From Xanthomonas bromi (GTDB taxonomy: Bacteria > Pseudomonadota > Gammaproteobacteria > Xanthomonadales > Xanthomonadaceae), in assembly GCF_900092025.1 (NCBI RefSeq), contig NZ_FLTX01000027.1, forward strand, positions 62,001 through 126,000: a DNA stretch of 64,000 bases, written 5' to 3'. Every line of letters starts with the position of its first letter. Position 1 is the stretch's first letter. Shown one piece after another: positions 27,581 to 36,202 of the stretch. The notes under the pieces are model-generated. The model did no database searches and had not been told where the DNA came from. It saw only the letters and a list, made by a program, of their open reading frames with translations. The position numbers and the translations under genes are program-made.

Positions 27581-28840
27581 TCAGCCTTCGGGATGCGTGG
27601 CTGATCGCGGCTCGACCTGGGCGGCATCCTGCGCCGGCGTGGAATCTGGCGCAGCTGTGGACTCGGCAGCGCCTGCCGCACCGCCCTGGGCCTCGCTGGT
27701 CTGCGCTTGGTCACTGCGCGCCTGACCGGTTTGCGGCTGGCCGTTATCCGCCTCACCGGTCCGGGTCTCGGCCGTTGGGCTGGCCGGCGGCAGGGCCGCG
27801 GCATCGGTTTCGGCCAGCGGGCTTTCTTCCGGACAGGCCGCATCGGGGAAGCCGAAGCGCTGCTTCAAGGCCAGCCCGCAGGCGTTGACCGCATCCAGAT
27901 CCGCGCCCTCGCCTTTGCACTTTTGATCGAAGGTCACCAAAAACGCGTCCTTGCGCCGCACGAAGGCATCGCCGCACTTGCGCATCTGGCGGATGCGTTC
28001 CAGATCGTCCTGCACGGCGTTGGTGCCGTCCAGGCCGTATTCGTGCAGTTCTTCAATCGTGAGCAGGCGCAGGCTGCGGTTGGGCACGGTCATCATCAGA
28101 TCGGCCACCGCCACGGCCACGCCGTTGCGCTCCAGGTAATCCTTGACGTTGCCATAGACCTCGCGCAATTCCCGATTGAGCTCTGCCCGCGACGTCGCCT
28201 TGGAGCTGATCCGCATCATGCGGTGAATGCCGACCTTGCCGGCGACCAGGCGGTTGTCGCCAGCCGCCAGCACGAACACACAGGCGCTATGGCAGATGGA
28301 GCCTTCGCGCACCCAGATGGTCCAGTTGGATTCGCCGATGGTGTCGCCGGCGCGGATCGCCGCCTCCACCTGCCCGCCGCTGGAATCCAGATCCAGGATG
28401 CGATGCGGCAACCCCAACTGCTCGGCCACCGCCGCAAGCCGCCACACCAGCGCCGCAAAGCCGGCATTGATCTTGCCCGCGTAGCGCACCCGCACCAGCC
28501 CGGTCTCGCGGCACGGCGCCAACGCAGCTTCCACGCTGGCCCGGTCCAGCGCCGGCAGCAAGGTGCCATCGCCGGCTTCCTTGCCGTAATCGGTGGCGCA
28601 GCTGATCCAGGCCTGGCCCGACTCCAGTTGCGCCTGCAGCCAACCCGGCTCGCCGATCTGCGCACGCTGGCGTGGCGGCGGTATCGGGTCGGGCGTATCG
28701 ACCGACACCATATGGTCGCCATCGCCCGCCTGCCCTGCACCATTCTGCTGCGCAACCGATGCATCGGCAGAGGTCGCCGAACGCTCGCAGGCGGCTAGCA
28801 GGAGCAAGCAGGCAAGTGACAGGCAAGCCGATTTCACCAT
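27581..28840 (-). CDS. ClpP/crotonase-fold-like periplasmic lipoprotein (COG3904-like)
   Basis: 419 residues from the ATG at 28840; a lipobox (LLAAC, Cys18) follows. The central domain (about 115-270) has ClpP-fold features: a strand ending LDLDSSGGQVEAA (150-161), then CHSACVFVLAAG (183-194), where Ser185 sits where the ClpP nucleophile would be, and KVGIHRM (202-208), where His206 matches the catalytic His. The paired Cys (183, 187) suits an oxidising compartment. The C-terminal 75 residues are low-complexity (Gln/Ala/Thr/Glu). It is likely a membrane-anchored periplasmic protein with possible peptidase activity; activity is inferred. Confidence 0.7.
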   Translation of the reverse strand: MVKSACLSLACLLLLAACERSATSADASVAQQNGAGQAGDGDHMVSVDTPDPIPPPRQRAQIGEPGWLQAQLESGQAWISCATDYGKEAGDGTLLPALDRASVEAALAPCRETGLVRVRYAGKINAGFAALVWRLAAVAEQLGLPHRILDLDSSGGQVEAAIRAGDTIGESNWTIWVREGSICHSACVFVLAAGDNRLVAGKVGIHRMMRISSKATSRAELNRELREVYGNVKDYLERNGVAVAVADLMMTVPNRSLRLLTIEELHEYGLDGTNAVQDDLERIRQMRKCGDAFVRRKDAFLVTFDQKCKGEGADLDAVNACGLALKQRFGFPDAACPEESPLAETDAAALPPASPTAETRTGEADNGQPQTGQARSDQAQTSEAQGGAAGAAESTAAPDSTPAQDAAQVEPRSATHPEG

Positions 28841-28987
28841 GATGTGGGGCACGCACCGCGACGGAGATCACCAGGAGTCTATGGCTGAATGGACTCATGG
28901 GTTGACCCGGCCATGAACGCGCAGACCCGCCGCAACCCTGTCCGAAAACGGCCAGCCGGTGCTGTGGCAAGCGCATAGACTGGCGCC

Positions 28988-30451
28988 ATGCAGACCGCAA
29001 CGCCCGACCGAACCCAATGCGACCGCGCCCGCCTGGCGCGCGATGCACGCTTCGACGGACTGTTTTTCACCGCCGTGCGCAGCACCGGCATCTATTGCCG
29101 CCCGGTGTGTCCGGCACCGCCACCGAAGCCGGCCAATGTCAGTTACTACCCCACTGCTGCGGCGGCCAGTGCGGCTGGGTATCGGCCGTGCCTGCGCTGC
29201 CGGCCGGAGCTGTCGCCGCAAGCGCAGCAGCATCTGGGCGAAGAAAGCGTGCAGCGCGCATTGGCGATGATTGCCGACGGCGCGCTGCAGGAGCAGCCGG
29301 TGCAGACGCTGGCCGATGCGGTGGGCTTGAGCGCGCGCCAACTGCAACGGCAATTCGTGCGGCAGTTGGGCGCCACGCCGATCCAGGTGCATGGCACGCA
29401 TCGGTTGCTGCTGGCCAAGCAGTTGCTGACCGAAACCGCCTTGCCGGTCACCGAGGTCGCGCTGGCAGCGGGCTTCAATAGCCTGCGCCGCTTCAATGCC
29501 GCCTTTCTGCAGGGCTGCGGCATGCCGCCGTCGGCCTTGCGCAAGCAGCGTGGCGAAGTACCGGGCGGCGAACTGACCCTGCGCCTGGGCTATCGCCCGC
29601 CGCTGGATCTGCCGGCGATGCTGGCATTTTTGCAGCGCCGTGCGATTCCGGGCATCGAGCAGGTCGATGCGAACGGCTACCGTCGCGTGATCGGCCCGCC
29701 GGGCAAGGCCAGCGTGATCGAGGTCAGCGCGGCACCGCAGCGTGCGGAACTGCTGTTGCGCATCGGTGCCACCGACCCGCGGCAGATTCTGCAGATCGTG
29801 CGGCGCGTACGCAGGCTGTTCGATTTGGATGCCGACCTGCAGGCCGTGCATGCCACGCTTGCGCCGGAACCCCTGCTGGCCGAGGCGATCGCACGCCGAC
29901 CCGGCCTGCGCGTGCCCGGTGGCTGGGACGGCTTCGAGGTGGCGGTGCGTGCGGTGCTGGGCCAGCAGATCAGCGTGGCCGGCGCGGCAACGCTGGCAGC
30001 GCGGCTGGTCCACCGTCATGGCGGCCATCATGCCGACATGCCCCCCGGCCTGGCCCGCAGTTTCCCCACGCCTGCACAGCTGGCCGACGCGCCGCTGGAA
30101 CAGCTCGGGCTGCCCCGTGCGCGCGCCGCGACGCTGCGTGCATTGGCATCCGCCTGCGTGCAAGGCCAGCTGCACTTCGGTGCCGGGCAGCGCCTGCCCG
30201 ACTTCATCGCCGCCTGCACCGCACTGCCCGGGATCGGTCCGTGGACCGCGCACTACATCGCCATGCGCGCGCTCTCGCATCCGGATGCGTTTCCCGCCGG
30301 CGATCTGATCCTGCAACAGGTCCTCGGCGCGCCGGCGCGTTTGAGCGAACGCGCCACCGAAGCGCGTTCGCAGGCATGGCGCCCATGGCGCGCGTATGCC
30401 GTGTTGCACCTGTGGCATCTCGCCGTCGATCGCAAGGACACCCGCCCATGA
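28988..30451 (+). CDS. Ada-AlkA fusion: methylphosphotriester sensor, AraC domain and 3-methyladenine glycosylase
   Basis: 487 residues. The N-terminal Ada zinc domain has Cys37, Cys41, Cys68 and Cys71 (GIYCRPVC then CLRCRPE), with Cys37 as the methyl acceptor. An AraC-type helix-turn-helix region (about 85-185, LADAVGLSARQLQRQF) follows. The second half is AlkA: an AlkA_N domain, then a helix-hairpin-helix GPD region (LPGIGPWTAHYIAMRAL) and the catalytic Asp in FPAGDLILQQ. It would sense methylation, activate transcription and excise alkylated bases. It lacks the second methyltransferase domain of E. coli Ada, which is the next gene. Confidence 0.93.
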   Translation: MQTATPDRTQCDRARLARDARFDGLFFTAVRSTGIYCRPVCPAPPPKPANVSYYPTAAAASAAGYRPCLRCRPELSPQAQQHLGEESVQRALAMIADGALQEQPVQTLADAVGLSARQLQRQFVRQLGATPIQVHGTHRLLLAKQLLTETALPVTEVALAAGFNSLRRFNAAFLQGCGMPPSALRKQRGEVPGGELTLRLGYRPPLDLPAMLAFLQRRAIPGIEQVDANGYRRVIGPPGKASVIEVSAAPQRAELLLRIGATDPRQILQIVRRVRRLFDLDADLQAVHATLAPEPLLAEAIARRPGLRVPGGWDGFEVAVRAVLGQQISVAGAATLAARLVHRHGGHHADMPPGLARSFPTPAQLADAPLEQLGLPRARAATLRALASACVQGQLHFGAGQRLPDFIAACTALPGIGPWTAHYIAMRALSHPDAFPAGDLILQQVLGAPARLSERATEARSQAWRPWRAYAVLHLWHLAVDRKDTRP

Positions 30452-30993
30452 ATACGCTCTACTACGACACCTTCCCCTCGCCGATCGGCGCGCTCAGCGT
30501 GGCCGCCGACGACACCGGCGTGCACCACATCCTGTTCGCGCAAAACCGCTACGACGCCATCGGCCGTGCGCGCTGGCTGCACGACCCCGACGCGCCGCTG
30601 GTGCGCGCAGCACGCGAACAACTGCTCGATTACCTGCATGGCGGGCGACGCAGTTTCGATCTGCCGCTGGCGCCGACCGGCACGCCGTTTCAGCTCAGCG
30701 TCTGGCGCACCCTGGCGCAGATTCCGTTCGGGCAGACCTGGAGTTATGCGCAACTCGCGCAGGCGGTAGGCCGCCCCGCCGCGAGCCGCGCAGTGGGTGC
30801 TGCCAACGGACGCAATCCGCTACCGATCGTGCTGCCCTGCCACCGCGTGATCGGCGCCAATGGCGCGTTGACCGGCTTCGGCGGTGGCCTGCCGACCAAG
30901 CAGGCGCTGTTGCAGTTGGAAGGTTGGTCGCCACCTCGCGCCGCACCTGCCGACGATCTGTTCACTCCTGCATCCGCACTGCGCAATGCCTGA
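30448..30993 (+). CDS. Methylated-DNA-protein cysteine methyltransferase (Ogt)
   Basis: 181 residues. Its ATG overlaps the stop of the ada-alkA gene, so the pair is translationally coupled. The active site IVLPCHRVIG places the acceptor at Cys131, and the helix-turn-helix WSYAQLAQAVGRPAASRAVGAANGRNP precedes it (98-123). The final GGLPTKQALLQLEG is the usual closing helix. It repairs O6-methylguanine and O4-methylthymine by irreversible self-alkylation. Confidence 0.93.
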   Translation: MNTLYYDTFPSPIGALSVAADDTGVHHILFAQNRYDAIGRARWLHDPDAPLVRAAREQLLDYLHGGRRSFDLPLAPTGTPFQLSVWRTLAQIPFGQTWSYAQLAQAVGRPAASRAVGAANGRNPLPIVLPCHRVIGANGALTGFGGGLPTKQALLQLEGWSPPRAAPADDLFTPASALRNA

Positions 30994-31029
30994 CTTCGCG
31001 AGGTTATCGCTGCATCGTAAACTGGCGAC

Positions 31030-32334
31030 ATGATCGACCGACGTTTTGGAATTGCCGCAGCGGCGCTTGCGCTGCTTGCGGCCTGTAGCAGCCAGCCATA
31101 CTTGCGCAGCGTGCCCACGCCGCTGCCACCCGCGGCAGCGGCGGCCGCCTCGGTGAGCAACGCATCCGCCAACGCACCGCATACCCTGCTGCTGATCTCC
31201 ATCGACGGCCTGCGCGCCGACATGCTCGATCGCGGCATCACGCCGACCCTGTCGCAACTGGCACGCGCAGGCGTGCGTGCGCGCTGGATGACGCCGTCAT
31301 ATCCGTCGCTGACGTTTCCCAATCACTACACCTTGGTCACCGGCCTGCGCCCGGATCACCACGGCATCGTGCACAACAGCATGCGCGACCCGACGCTTGG
31401 CGGTTTTTGGCTGAGCAAGCCCGACGCAGTGGGCGATGCACGCTGGTGGGGCGGCGAACCCGTGTGGGTGGGCGTGGAAAAGACCGGCCAGCATGCAGCG
31501 ACTTGGTCCTGGCCCGGTAGCGAAGCGGCGATCAAGGGCGTGCGCCCATCGCAGTGGCGCCATTACGAAAAAGGCGTGAGCCTGGACATGCGTGTGGGCG
31601 CGGTGCGGAACTGGTTGAAAACTGACGGTGCTCAGCGCAATCGCCTGGTCACGCTGTACTTCGAACACGTGGACGAAGCCGGCCACGACCACGGCCCGGA
31701 ATCGCGCGAGTACGCCGACGCCGTGCACACGGTAGACGCTGCAATCGGCAGGCTGCTGGACGGCATGCAACGCGATGGCACGCGTGCACGCACCAACATC
31801 ATCGTGGTCTCCGACCACGGCATGGCCGAGGTTGCGCCGGGGCACGCGATCAGCGTGGAAGACATCGCACCGCCGCAGATCGCCACCGCCATCACTGACG
31901 GCCAGGTGATCGGTTTCGAGCCGATGCTCGGGAAACAGACGGCTGCCGACGCCAGCTTGCTTGGTAAACACCCGCAGTACGACTGCTGGCGCAAGGCCGA
32001 GCTGCCGGCGCGCTGGCATTACGGCAGCCACCCGCGCATTCCGCCGATCGTGTGCCAGATGCACGAAGGCTGGGATGCACTATTGCCCGACAAACTCGCC
32101 AAGCGTGCGCGGCAAGGCTCGCATGGCTTCGATCCGGGGTTGCCGTCCATGCGTGCAGTGTTCCTGGCGCAAGGCCCGGACCTGGCGCAGGGCAGGACAC
32201 TGCCGGACTTCGACAATGTGGATGTCTACCCACTGATGACCCGGCTGCTGGGTATCCCCGCCGCGCCCAACGATGGCAACCCGGCCACCTTGCTGCCGGC
32301 CTTGCGGGTGCCGCCGGCCACCGGCATCGAATAG
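31030..32334 (+). CDS. Nucleotide pyrophosphatase/phosphodiesterase (NPP) lipoprotein
   Basis: 434 residues with a lipobox (LLAACSS, Cys19). It belongs to the alkaline phosphatase superfamily and resembles the structurally studied Xanthomonas NPP. Metal and catalytic residues are Asp59 (SIDGLRAD), nucleophile Thr95 (PSLTFPNHY), the H/D set in HVDEAGHDHG and the DHGM motif (VVSDHGMAEV). It hydrolyses nucleotide phosphodiester and pyrophosphate bonds in the periplasm. A long Pro/Ala linker (about 28-48) joins the anchor to the domain. It appears monocistronic. Confidence 0.92.
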   Translation: MIDRRFGIAAAALALLAACSSQPYLRSVPTPLPPAAAAAASVSNASANAPHTLLLISIDGLRADMLDRGITPTLSQLARAGVRARWMTPSYPSLTFPNHYTLVTGLRPDHHGIVHNSMRDPTLGGFWLSKPDAVGDARWWGGEPVWVGVEKTGQHAATWSWPGSEAAIKGVRPSQWRHYEKGVSLDMRVGAVRNWLKTDGAQRNRLVTLYFEHVDEAGHDHGPESREYADAVHTVDAAIGRLLDGMQRDGTRARTNIIVVSDHGMAEVAPGHAISVEDIAPPQIATAITDGQVIGFEPMLGKQTAADASLLGKHPQYDCWRKAELPARWHYGSHPRIPPIVCQMHEGWDALLPDKLAKRARQGSHGFDPGLPSMRAVFLAQGPDLAQGRTLPDFDNVDVYPLMTRLLGIPAAPNDGNPATLLPALRVPPATGIE

Positions 32335-32515
32335 CTGCGGCAGGCATCGTCAGCACGGTGCCGAGCATGCATGCGCACCTGTGCGTCAGCATTGATATCT
32401 CCCGCATAAAGACGCTGTTCCGCCTCGCTGCTACGCGCATTGATGCCGGCCACACGGGGCAGGACTGTGGATGGCTGCAGACCCGTCTGCCGCCAGGGAG
32501 TGCGACAATGGTGCT

Positions 32516-33907
32516 ATGTCTGCTTCCAATCCCCCGCCGCATCGCCTGCGGCCGCTGTTGTCCAGCGAAGGCTGGCGTCGTCGCGCTGCACTGTGGGGCG
32601 GCGCAATTGCGGTGGCGCTGGTGGCGATCGTGTTCGCCAAGGCCAGCGACGCGGCCTTCCATCTTTTTCAACGCATTACCGCACACTCGATCTGGTGGTC
32701 ATTGCTGCTGACGCCGGGCATTTTCGCTCTGCTCGCCTGGCTCACCTCCGGTGCGCTACGGCCCACGCGCGGCAGCGGCATCCCGCAGGTCATCGCCGCG
32801 CTGGAGCATCCGGACCCGGCATTTCGCGACAGCAATCTGTCGCTGCGCGTATCGCTGGGCAAACTTGCATTGACCACGCTGTCGCTGCTCGGCGGCGCAT
32901 CGGTCGGGCGCGAGGGACCCACCGTGCATGTGGGCGCCAGCCTGATGCATGTGTTCGGGCGCTGGTTCGGTTTTCATGATCCACGCGAGCTCTCGCACTT
33001 TCTGCTCGCTGGCGGCGCCGCCGGTATCGCGGCGGCCTTCAACACGCCGCTGGCCGGCGTGGTGTTTGCGATCGAAGAATTGAGCGGGCGCTTCGAGCAT
33101 CACTTCTCCGGCACGTTGCTCACTGCGGTGATCGTCGGCGGCGTGGTGTCGCTGGGTCTGTTGGGCAGCTACACCTATTTCGGCAAGGTGGCGGTGACCC
33201 TGCCGCTGGGTCAGGCGTGGTTGGCGATCGCGCTGTGCGGCAGCGTGGCCGGGTTGCTTGGCGGCGTGTTCGCGCGGATGGTGCTGGCCAGCGTCAGCGG
33301 TAAACCGCGCTGGTTGGGGGCGCTGCGTCAACGGCATCCGGTGCTGCTGGCCGCGTTGTGCGGCGTCGCCCTGGTCGGGCTCGCGCTGGTATTCGGGCAA
33401 GGCGCGTTCGGCACCGGCTACGAGCAGGCACGCAGCCTGGTACAGGGGCACGCGGTGGTTGGCCACGAATTCGGCCTGATGAAACTCATCGCCAATCTGG
33501 TCTCGTATCTGGCCGGCATCCCGGGCGGCCTGTTCTCGCCCGCATTGGCGGTCGGTGCCGGCATCGGCCACAACCTGTCGGTGTTGATGCCCAGCGTGGA
33601 CCCGCGCACCTTCGTGCTGCTGGGCATGTGCGCCTACCTGACCGGCGTGACCCAGGCACCGCTGACCTCGGCGGTGATCTCGCTGGAACTCACCGACACC
33701 AGCCAGATGCTGCTGCCGATCCTGGCCACCGTGCTGATTGCGCGCGCGGTGTCCGGGCTGGTGTGCAAGACGCCGATCTATCGCGGCCTGGCCGAGCAGT
33801 TGTTGGCCGTGCCGGTGCCCGCGACCGCTGCAGAGCGCGCGTCAACGTCGCGGCTCCAGACATTGGCCGGAAACAGCGGCCAGGACGACGCCCCACCACG
33901 AACATAA
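32516..33907 (+). CDS. CLC-family chloride channel or Cl-/H+ antiporter
   Basis: 463 residues with about 16-18 membrane segments. Selectivity-filter motifs are GSGIPQ (86-91), GREGPTVHVG (131-140, gating Glu133) and GGLFSPALAVGAGIG. The later TSAVISLELTDTSQ is also typical. There is no C-terminal CBS domain, unlike many longer CLC proteins. The ATG at 32516 is chosen because it precedes the first amphipathic stretch; an in-frame ATG upstream adds unlikely residues. Confidence 0.9.
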   Translation: MSASNPPPHRLRPLLSSEGWRRRAALWGGAIAVALVAIVFAKASDAAFHLFQRITAHSIWWSLLLTPGIFALLAWLTSGALRPTRGSGIPQVIAALEHPDPAFRDSNLSLRVSLGKLALTTLSLLGGASVGREGPTVHVGASLMHVFGRWFGFHDPRELSHFLLAGGAAGIAAAFNTPLAGVVFAIEELSGRFEHHFSGTLLTAVIVGGVVSLGLLGSYTYFGKVAVTLPLGQAWLAIALCGSVAGLLGGVFARMVLASVSGKPRWLGALRQRHPVLLAALCGVALVGLALVFGQGAFGTGYEQARSLVQGHAVVGHEFGLMKLIANLVSYLAGIPGGLFSPALAVGAGIGHNLSVLMPSVDPRTFVLLGMCAYLTGVTQAPLTSAVISLELTDTSQMLLPILATVLIARAVSGLVCKTPIYRGLAEQLLAVPVPATAAERASTSRLQTLAGNSGQDDAPPRT

Positions 33908-33979
33908 GCTGCCGCACCGCTCGCCAGCGGTGAAGCGCGGTAGATCCCCTCTTCATCGTGCTGCTTCCCGAGGTTATGC

Positions 33980-35020
33980 ATGCGTGCAATGCACTTCGAG
34001 CGTTTCGAACATGTTCCGAAAATTCTGCAACTGCCCGACCCGACGCCAAGCGATGACGGCGTGGTGATCAAAGTGGCGGCCACCGGCATCTGCCGCAGCG
34101 ATTGGCACGGCTGGATGGGGCACGATCCGGACATTGCATTGCCGCACGTGCCGGGACATGAGTTCGCCGGCGAAGTGGTCGCCTTGGGAAAACGCATCTC
34201 GGGCTTTGCGATCGGCACCAGGGTCACCGTGCCGTTCGTGTCCGGGTGCGGGCGCTGTGCGCTGTGCCACGGCGGCGATCAGCAAGTGTGCTCGAACCAG
34301 TTCCAGCCCGGCTTCACCGCATGGGGATCGTTCGCCGAATATGTCGCGATCGATTTTGCCGAAACGAATCTGGTCAGACTGCCGGAAAGCATCGACAGTG
34401 CGACGGCGGCAAGCCTGGGATGCCGGTTTGCCACCTCGTTTCGGGCCGTGGTCGATCAGGCCAGAACCGGCCCTGGCGAATGGGTCGTGGTACATGGCTG
34501 CGGCGGCGTCGGGCTTTCGGCAGTGATGATCGCAGCGGCACTGGGAGCGCAGGTGATTGCGGTGGACATCTTCGACGACAAGCTGGCATTCGCCGTCGAA
34601 TGCGGCGCGGTCGCAACGGTCAACGCGTCGAAAGCGGCCGACACGGTGGAGGCGATTCGCGAGATCACCAAGGGCGGCGCGCATGTTTCCATCGATGCGC
34701 TCGGCAGCCCCGCGACCTGTTTCAACTCCATCAGCAACCTGCGGCGGCGCGGCCGGCATGTCCAGGTGGGACTGATGCTGGGCGAACACGCCACGCCCAG
34801 GATCCCGATGGCGCAGGTGATCGGCCACGAACTGGAGATCTACGGCAGCCACGGGATGCAGGCGTGGCGGTACGATGCCATGCTGGAGATGATCCAGGCC
34901 GGGAAGATCGCACCACAACGGCTCATCGGCAAAAGGGTGGGCCTGGACGAGGCCATTGCAGTGCTGACCGGCATGGACGCTACGCGCGACCTCGGCATCA
35001 GCGTCATTGATCGCTTCTAG
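33980..35020 (+). CDS. Zinc-dependent alcohol dehydrogenase
   Basis: 346 residues of the medium-chain dehydrogenase family. The catalytic zinc ligands are in [11 protein letters not shown] and GHEFAGEVV; the structural zinc lobe is [15 protein letters not shown]. The NAD(P)-binding fold has [25 protein letters not shown] with an acidic residue at the end of the second strand, which favours NAD. The substrate is not inferable. It is monocistronic and is followed by a repeat-free spacer and the THX terminator on the other strand. Confidence 0.88.
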   Translation: MRAMHFERFEHVPKILQLPDPTPSDDGVVIKVAATGICRSDWHGWMGHDPDIALPHVPGHEFAGEVVALGKRISGFAIGTRVTVPFVSGCGRCALCHGGDQQVCSNQFQPGFTAWGSFAEYVAIDFAETNLVRLPESIDSATAASLGCRFATSFRAVVDQARTGPGEWVVVHGCGGVGLSAVMIAAALGAQVIAVDIFDDKLAFAVECGAVATVNASKAADTVEAIREITKGGAHVSIDALGSPATCFNSISNLRRRGRHVQVGLMLGEHATPRIPMAQVIGHELEIYGSHGMQAWRYDAMLEMIQAGKIAPQRLIGKRVGLDEAIAVLTGMDATRDLGISVIDRF

Positions 35021-35099
35021 CGCATATCGCCGCCGGCATCCTGCGCACCTGGGCGCACATTGATGGGCCGGCCGGGAGCGTAAACGACTGGCCTGCAAA

Positions 35100-35131
35100 A
35101 CGAAAAACGCGGCGCAAGCGCCGCGTTCTGG
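35100..35131 (-). terminator. Rho-independent terminator of the THX gene
   Basis: On the minus strand an AACGCGGCG/CGCCGCGTT stem with a 4-nt loop is followed by a run of T (AAAAA at 35101-35105 on the plus strand). It lies just downstream of the ribosomal protein gene. Confidence 0.8.
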
Positions 35132-35151
35132 TGTGGAGAAGCGAGCCGGGA

Positions 35152-35334
35152 TCAGCCGGCCTTGGCGACGGTCTTCTTGGCGACGGCCTTCTTGGCCGGG
35201 GCCTTGACCACGCCCTTCTTGGCAACCGGGGCAGTTGCACCCACGACAACCTTGCTCACCGCGTGCGAACGCGAATTGCCGTAGCTGGCGTTGTAGCGCT
35301 TGCCCTTGGCGGTCTTACGGTCACCCTTACCCAT
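35152..35334 (-). CDS. 30S ribosomal protein THX
   Basis: 60 residues. The opening MGKGDRKTAKGKRYNASYGNS is diagnostic of the THX (Thx/bTHX) family of small ribosomal proteins, with an Ala/Lys-rich basic tail (KAPAKKAVAKKTVAKAG). It stabilises the 30S head by threading through rRNA. The first ATG before GKGD is used; longer upstream frames are not conserved-looking. It is transcribed alone with a strong terminator. Confidence 0.92.
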   Translation of the reverse strand: MGKGDRKTAKGKRYNASYGNSRSHAVSKVVVGATAPVAKKGVVKAPAKKAVAKKTVAKAG

Positions 35335-35624
35335 TTCGTCGACTCCTGAATGTGAATACAAATTCCCGTGCTGGCACGGGTCTGGCGAGGTTTCACCGGC
35401 GGCGCCCTCGCGCAAGGCCGACAAGCCTACCACGGCGGCTCCGGCCAGCGTAGCAGGGCTGCGTCCGACCCGACCTGCGAGCTGGTCCGGCTACAACACG
35501 CGCGTGCCGTGGCGAGCAGTCATCAGATGGGCGCGAGCGACGCAAAGCAAACCGGACGTGCGGATGAGAATATCGACTCTGCCGCGCTGGCCTGGCGACT
35601 CCACAGCCGCGTCGTTAGCGCTTC

Positions 35625-36041
35625 TCAATGCACACAACTGGCGTCGTGGACATGCCCATGTCCGTGATTCAGGCGCAGATTGACCAGGTGCGCGATGCCG
35701 ACCAGGGCGCCGCCCAGCGTCATCACCACCGCATGCGGCACCACCGAATGGTGCAGTGGGTCGTACAACAGGCCCACCCAGAGCAGGACCAGGCCCGGCA
35801 GCAGCAGCGCCAGCGCGTGTAGCGCCTTGTGCCGGCGATACCCGAGCACCAGGCTGAAAAGACCCAGCAGCGTCACGAACACCACGATGGCCAGTTCCAC
35901 CTCCTCACCCAGCCAGAACGACAGGCCCAGCGAAGGCGCCAGGGCCAGCACCAGTGGCAGTACCGCACAGTGCACGGCGCACAGCAGCGACCCGGTTGCG
36001 CCGAAGCGATCGAGAAGATGACGAAGGGTCGGTAGAGGCAT
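35625..36041 (-). CDS. MerC-domain membrane protein, likely zinc-regulated
   Basis: 138 residues with four hydrophobic helices. The first helix carries the metal-ligand pair in LLCAVHCAVLP, typical of MerC-like proteins. The C-terminus is a His-rich tail (HGHGHVHDASCVH), pointing to metal binding in the cytoplasm or periplasm. The gene diverges from a ZnuD-like TonB receptor, and the shared intergenic region holds a Zur-box-like palindrome. A zinc-related role rather than mercury resistance is inferred, since no merA, merT or merR is present. Confidence 0.82.
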   Translation of the reverse strand: MPLPTLRHLLDRFGATGSLLCAVHCAVLPLVLALAPSLGLSFWLGEEVELAIVVFVTLLGLFSLVLGYRRHKALHALALLLPGLVLLWVGLLYDPLHHSVVPHAVVMTLGGALVGIAHLVNLRLNHGHGHVHDASCVH

Positions 36042-36064
36042 AACGTCCAGCAGGTGCTCGCGGC

Positions 36065-36087
36065 AATGTGGAATAATATAACATCTT
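36065..36087. promoter_or_regulatory. Zur-box-like palindrome
   Basis: The core GGAATAATATAAC at 36070-36082 matches the enterobacterial Zur consensus GTTATAnTATAAC at 10 of 12 fixed positions. It sits between the divergent merC-like (start 36041) and znuD-like (start 36203) genes, where a repressor could serve both. The window also encodes Zur at 50812-51318. Confidence 0.6.
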
Positions 36088-36202
36088 ACTGTTCCAGCCC
36101 CGCATCACTGCATCGCGCAGCCATGCGGGTCTTGCCGCGGCGCAGCGGGAAAGCTGCGTCTTACCACTGATACAAAGTAACAATTACAGAGCCCCGCCCA
36201 CC

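Noticed and set aside
28895-30418. Long open frame antisense to the ada-alkA/ogt region
   Set aside because: No recognisable domain; sense genes have complete active sites.
35625-36041. Mercury resistance (merC of a mer operon)
   Set aside because: No merR, merT, merP or merA is nearby; the divergent zinc-type receptor and Zur-like site fit zinc better.
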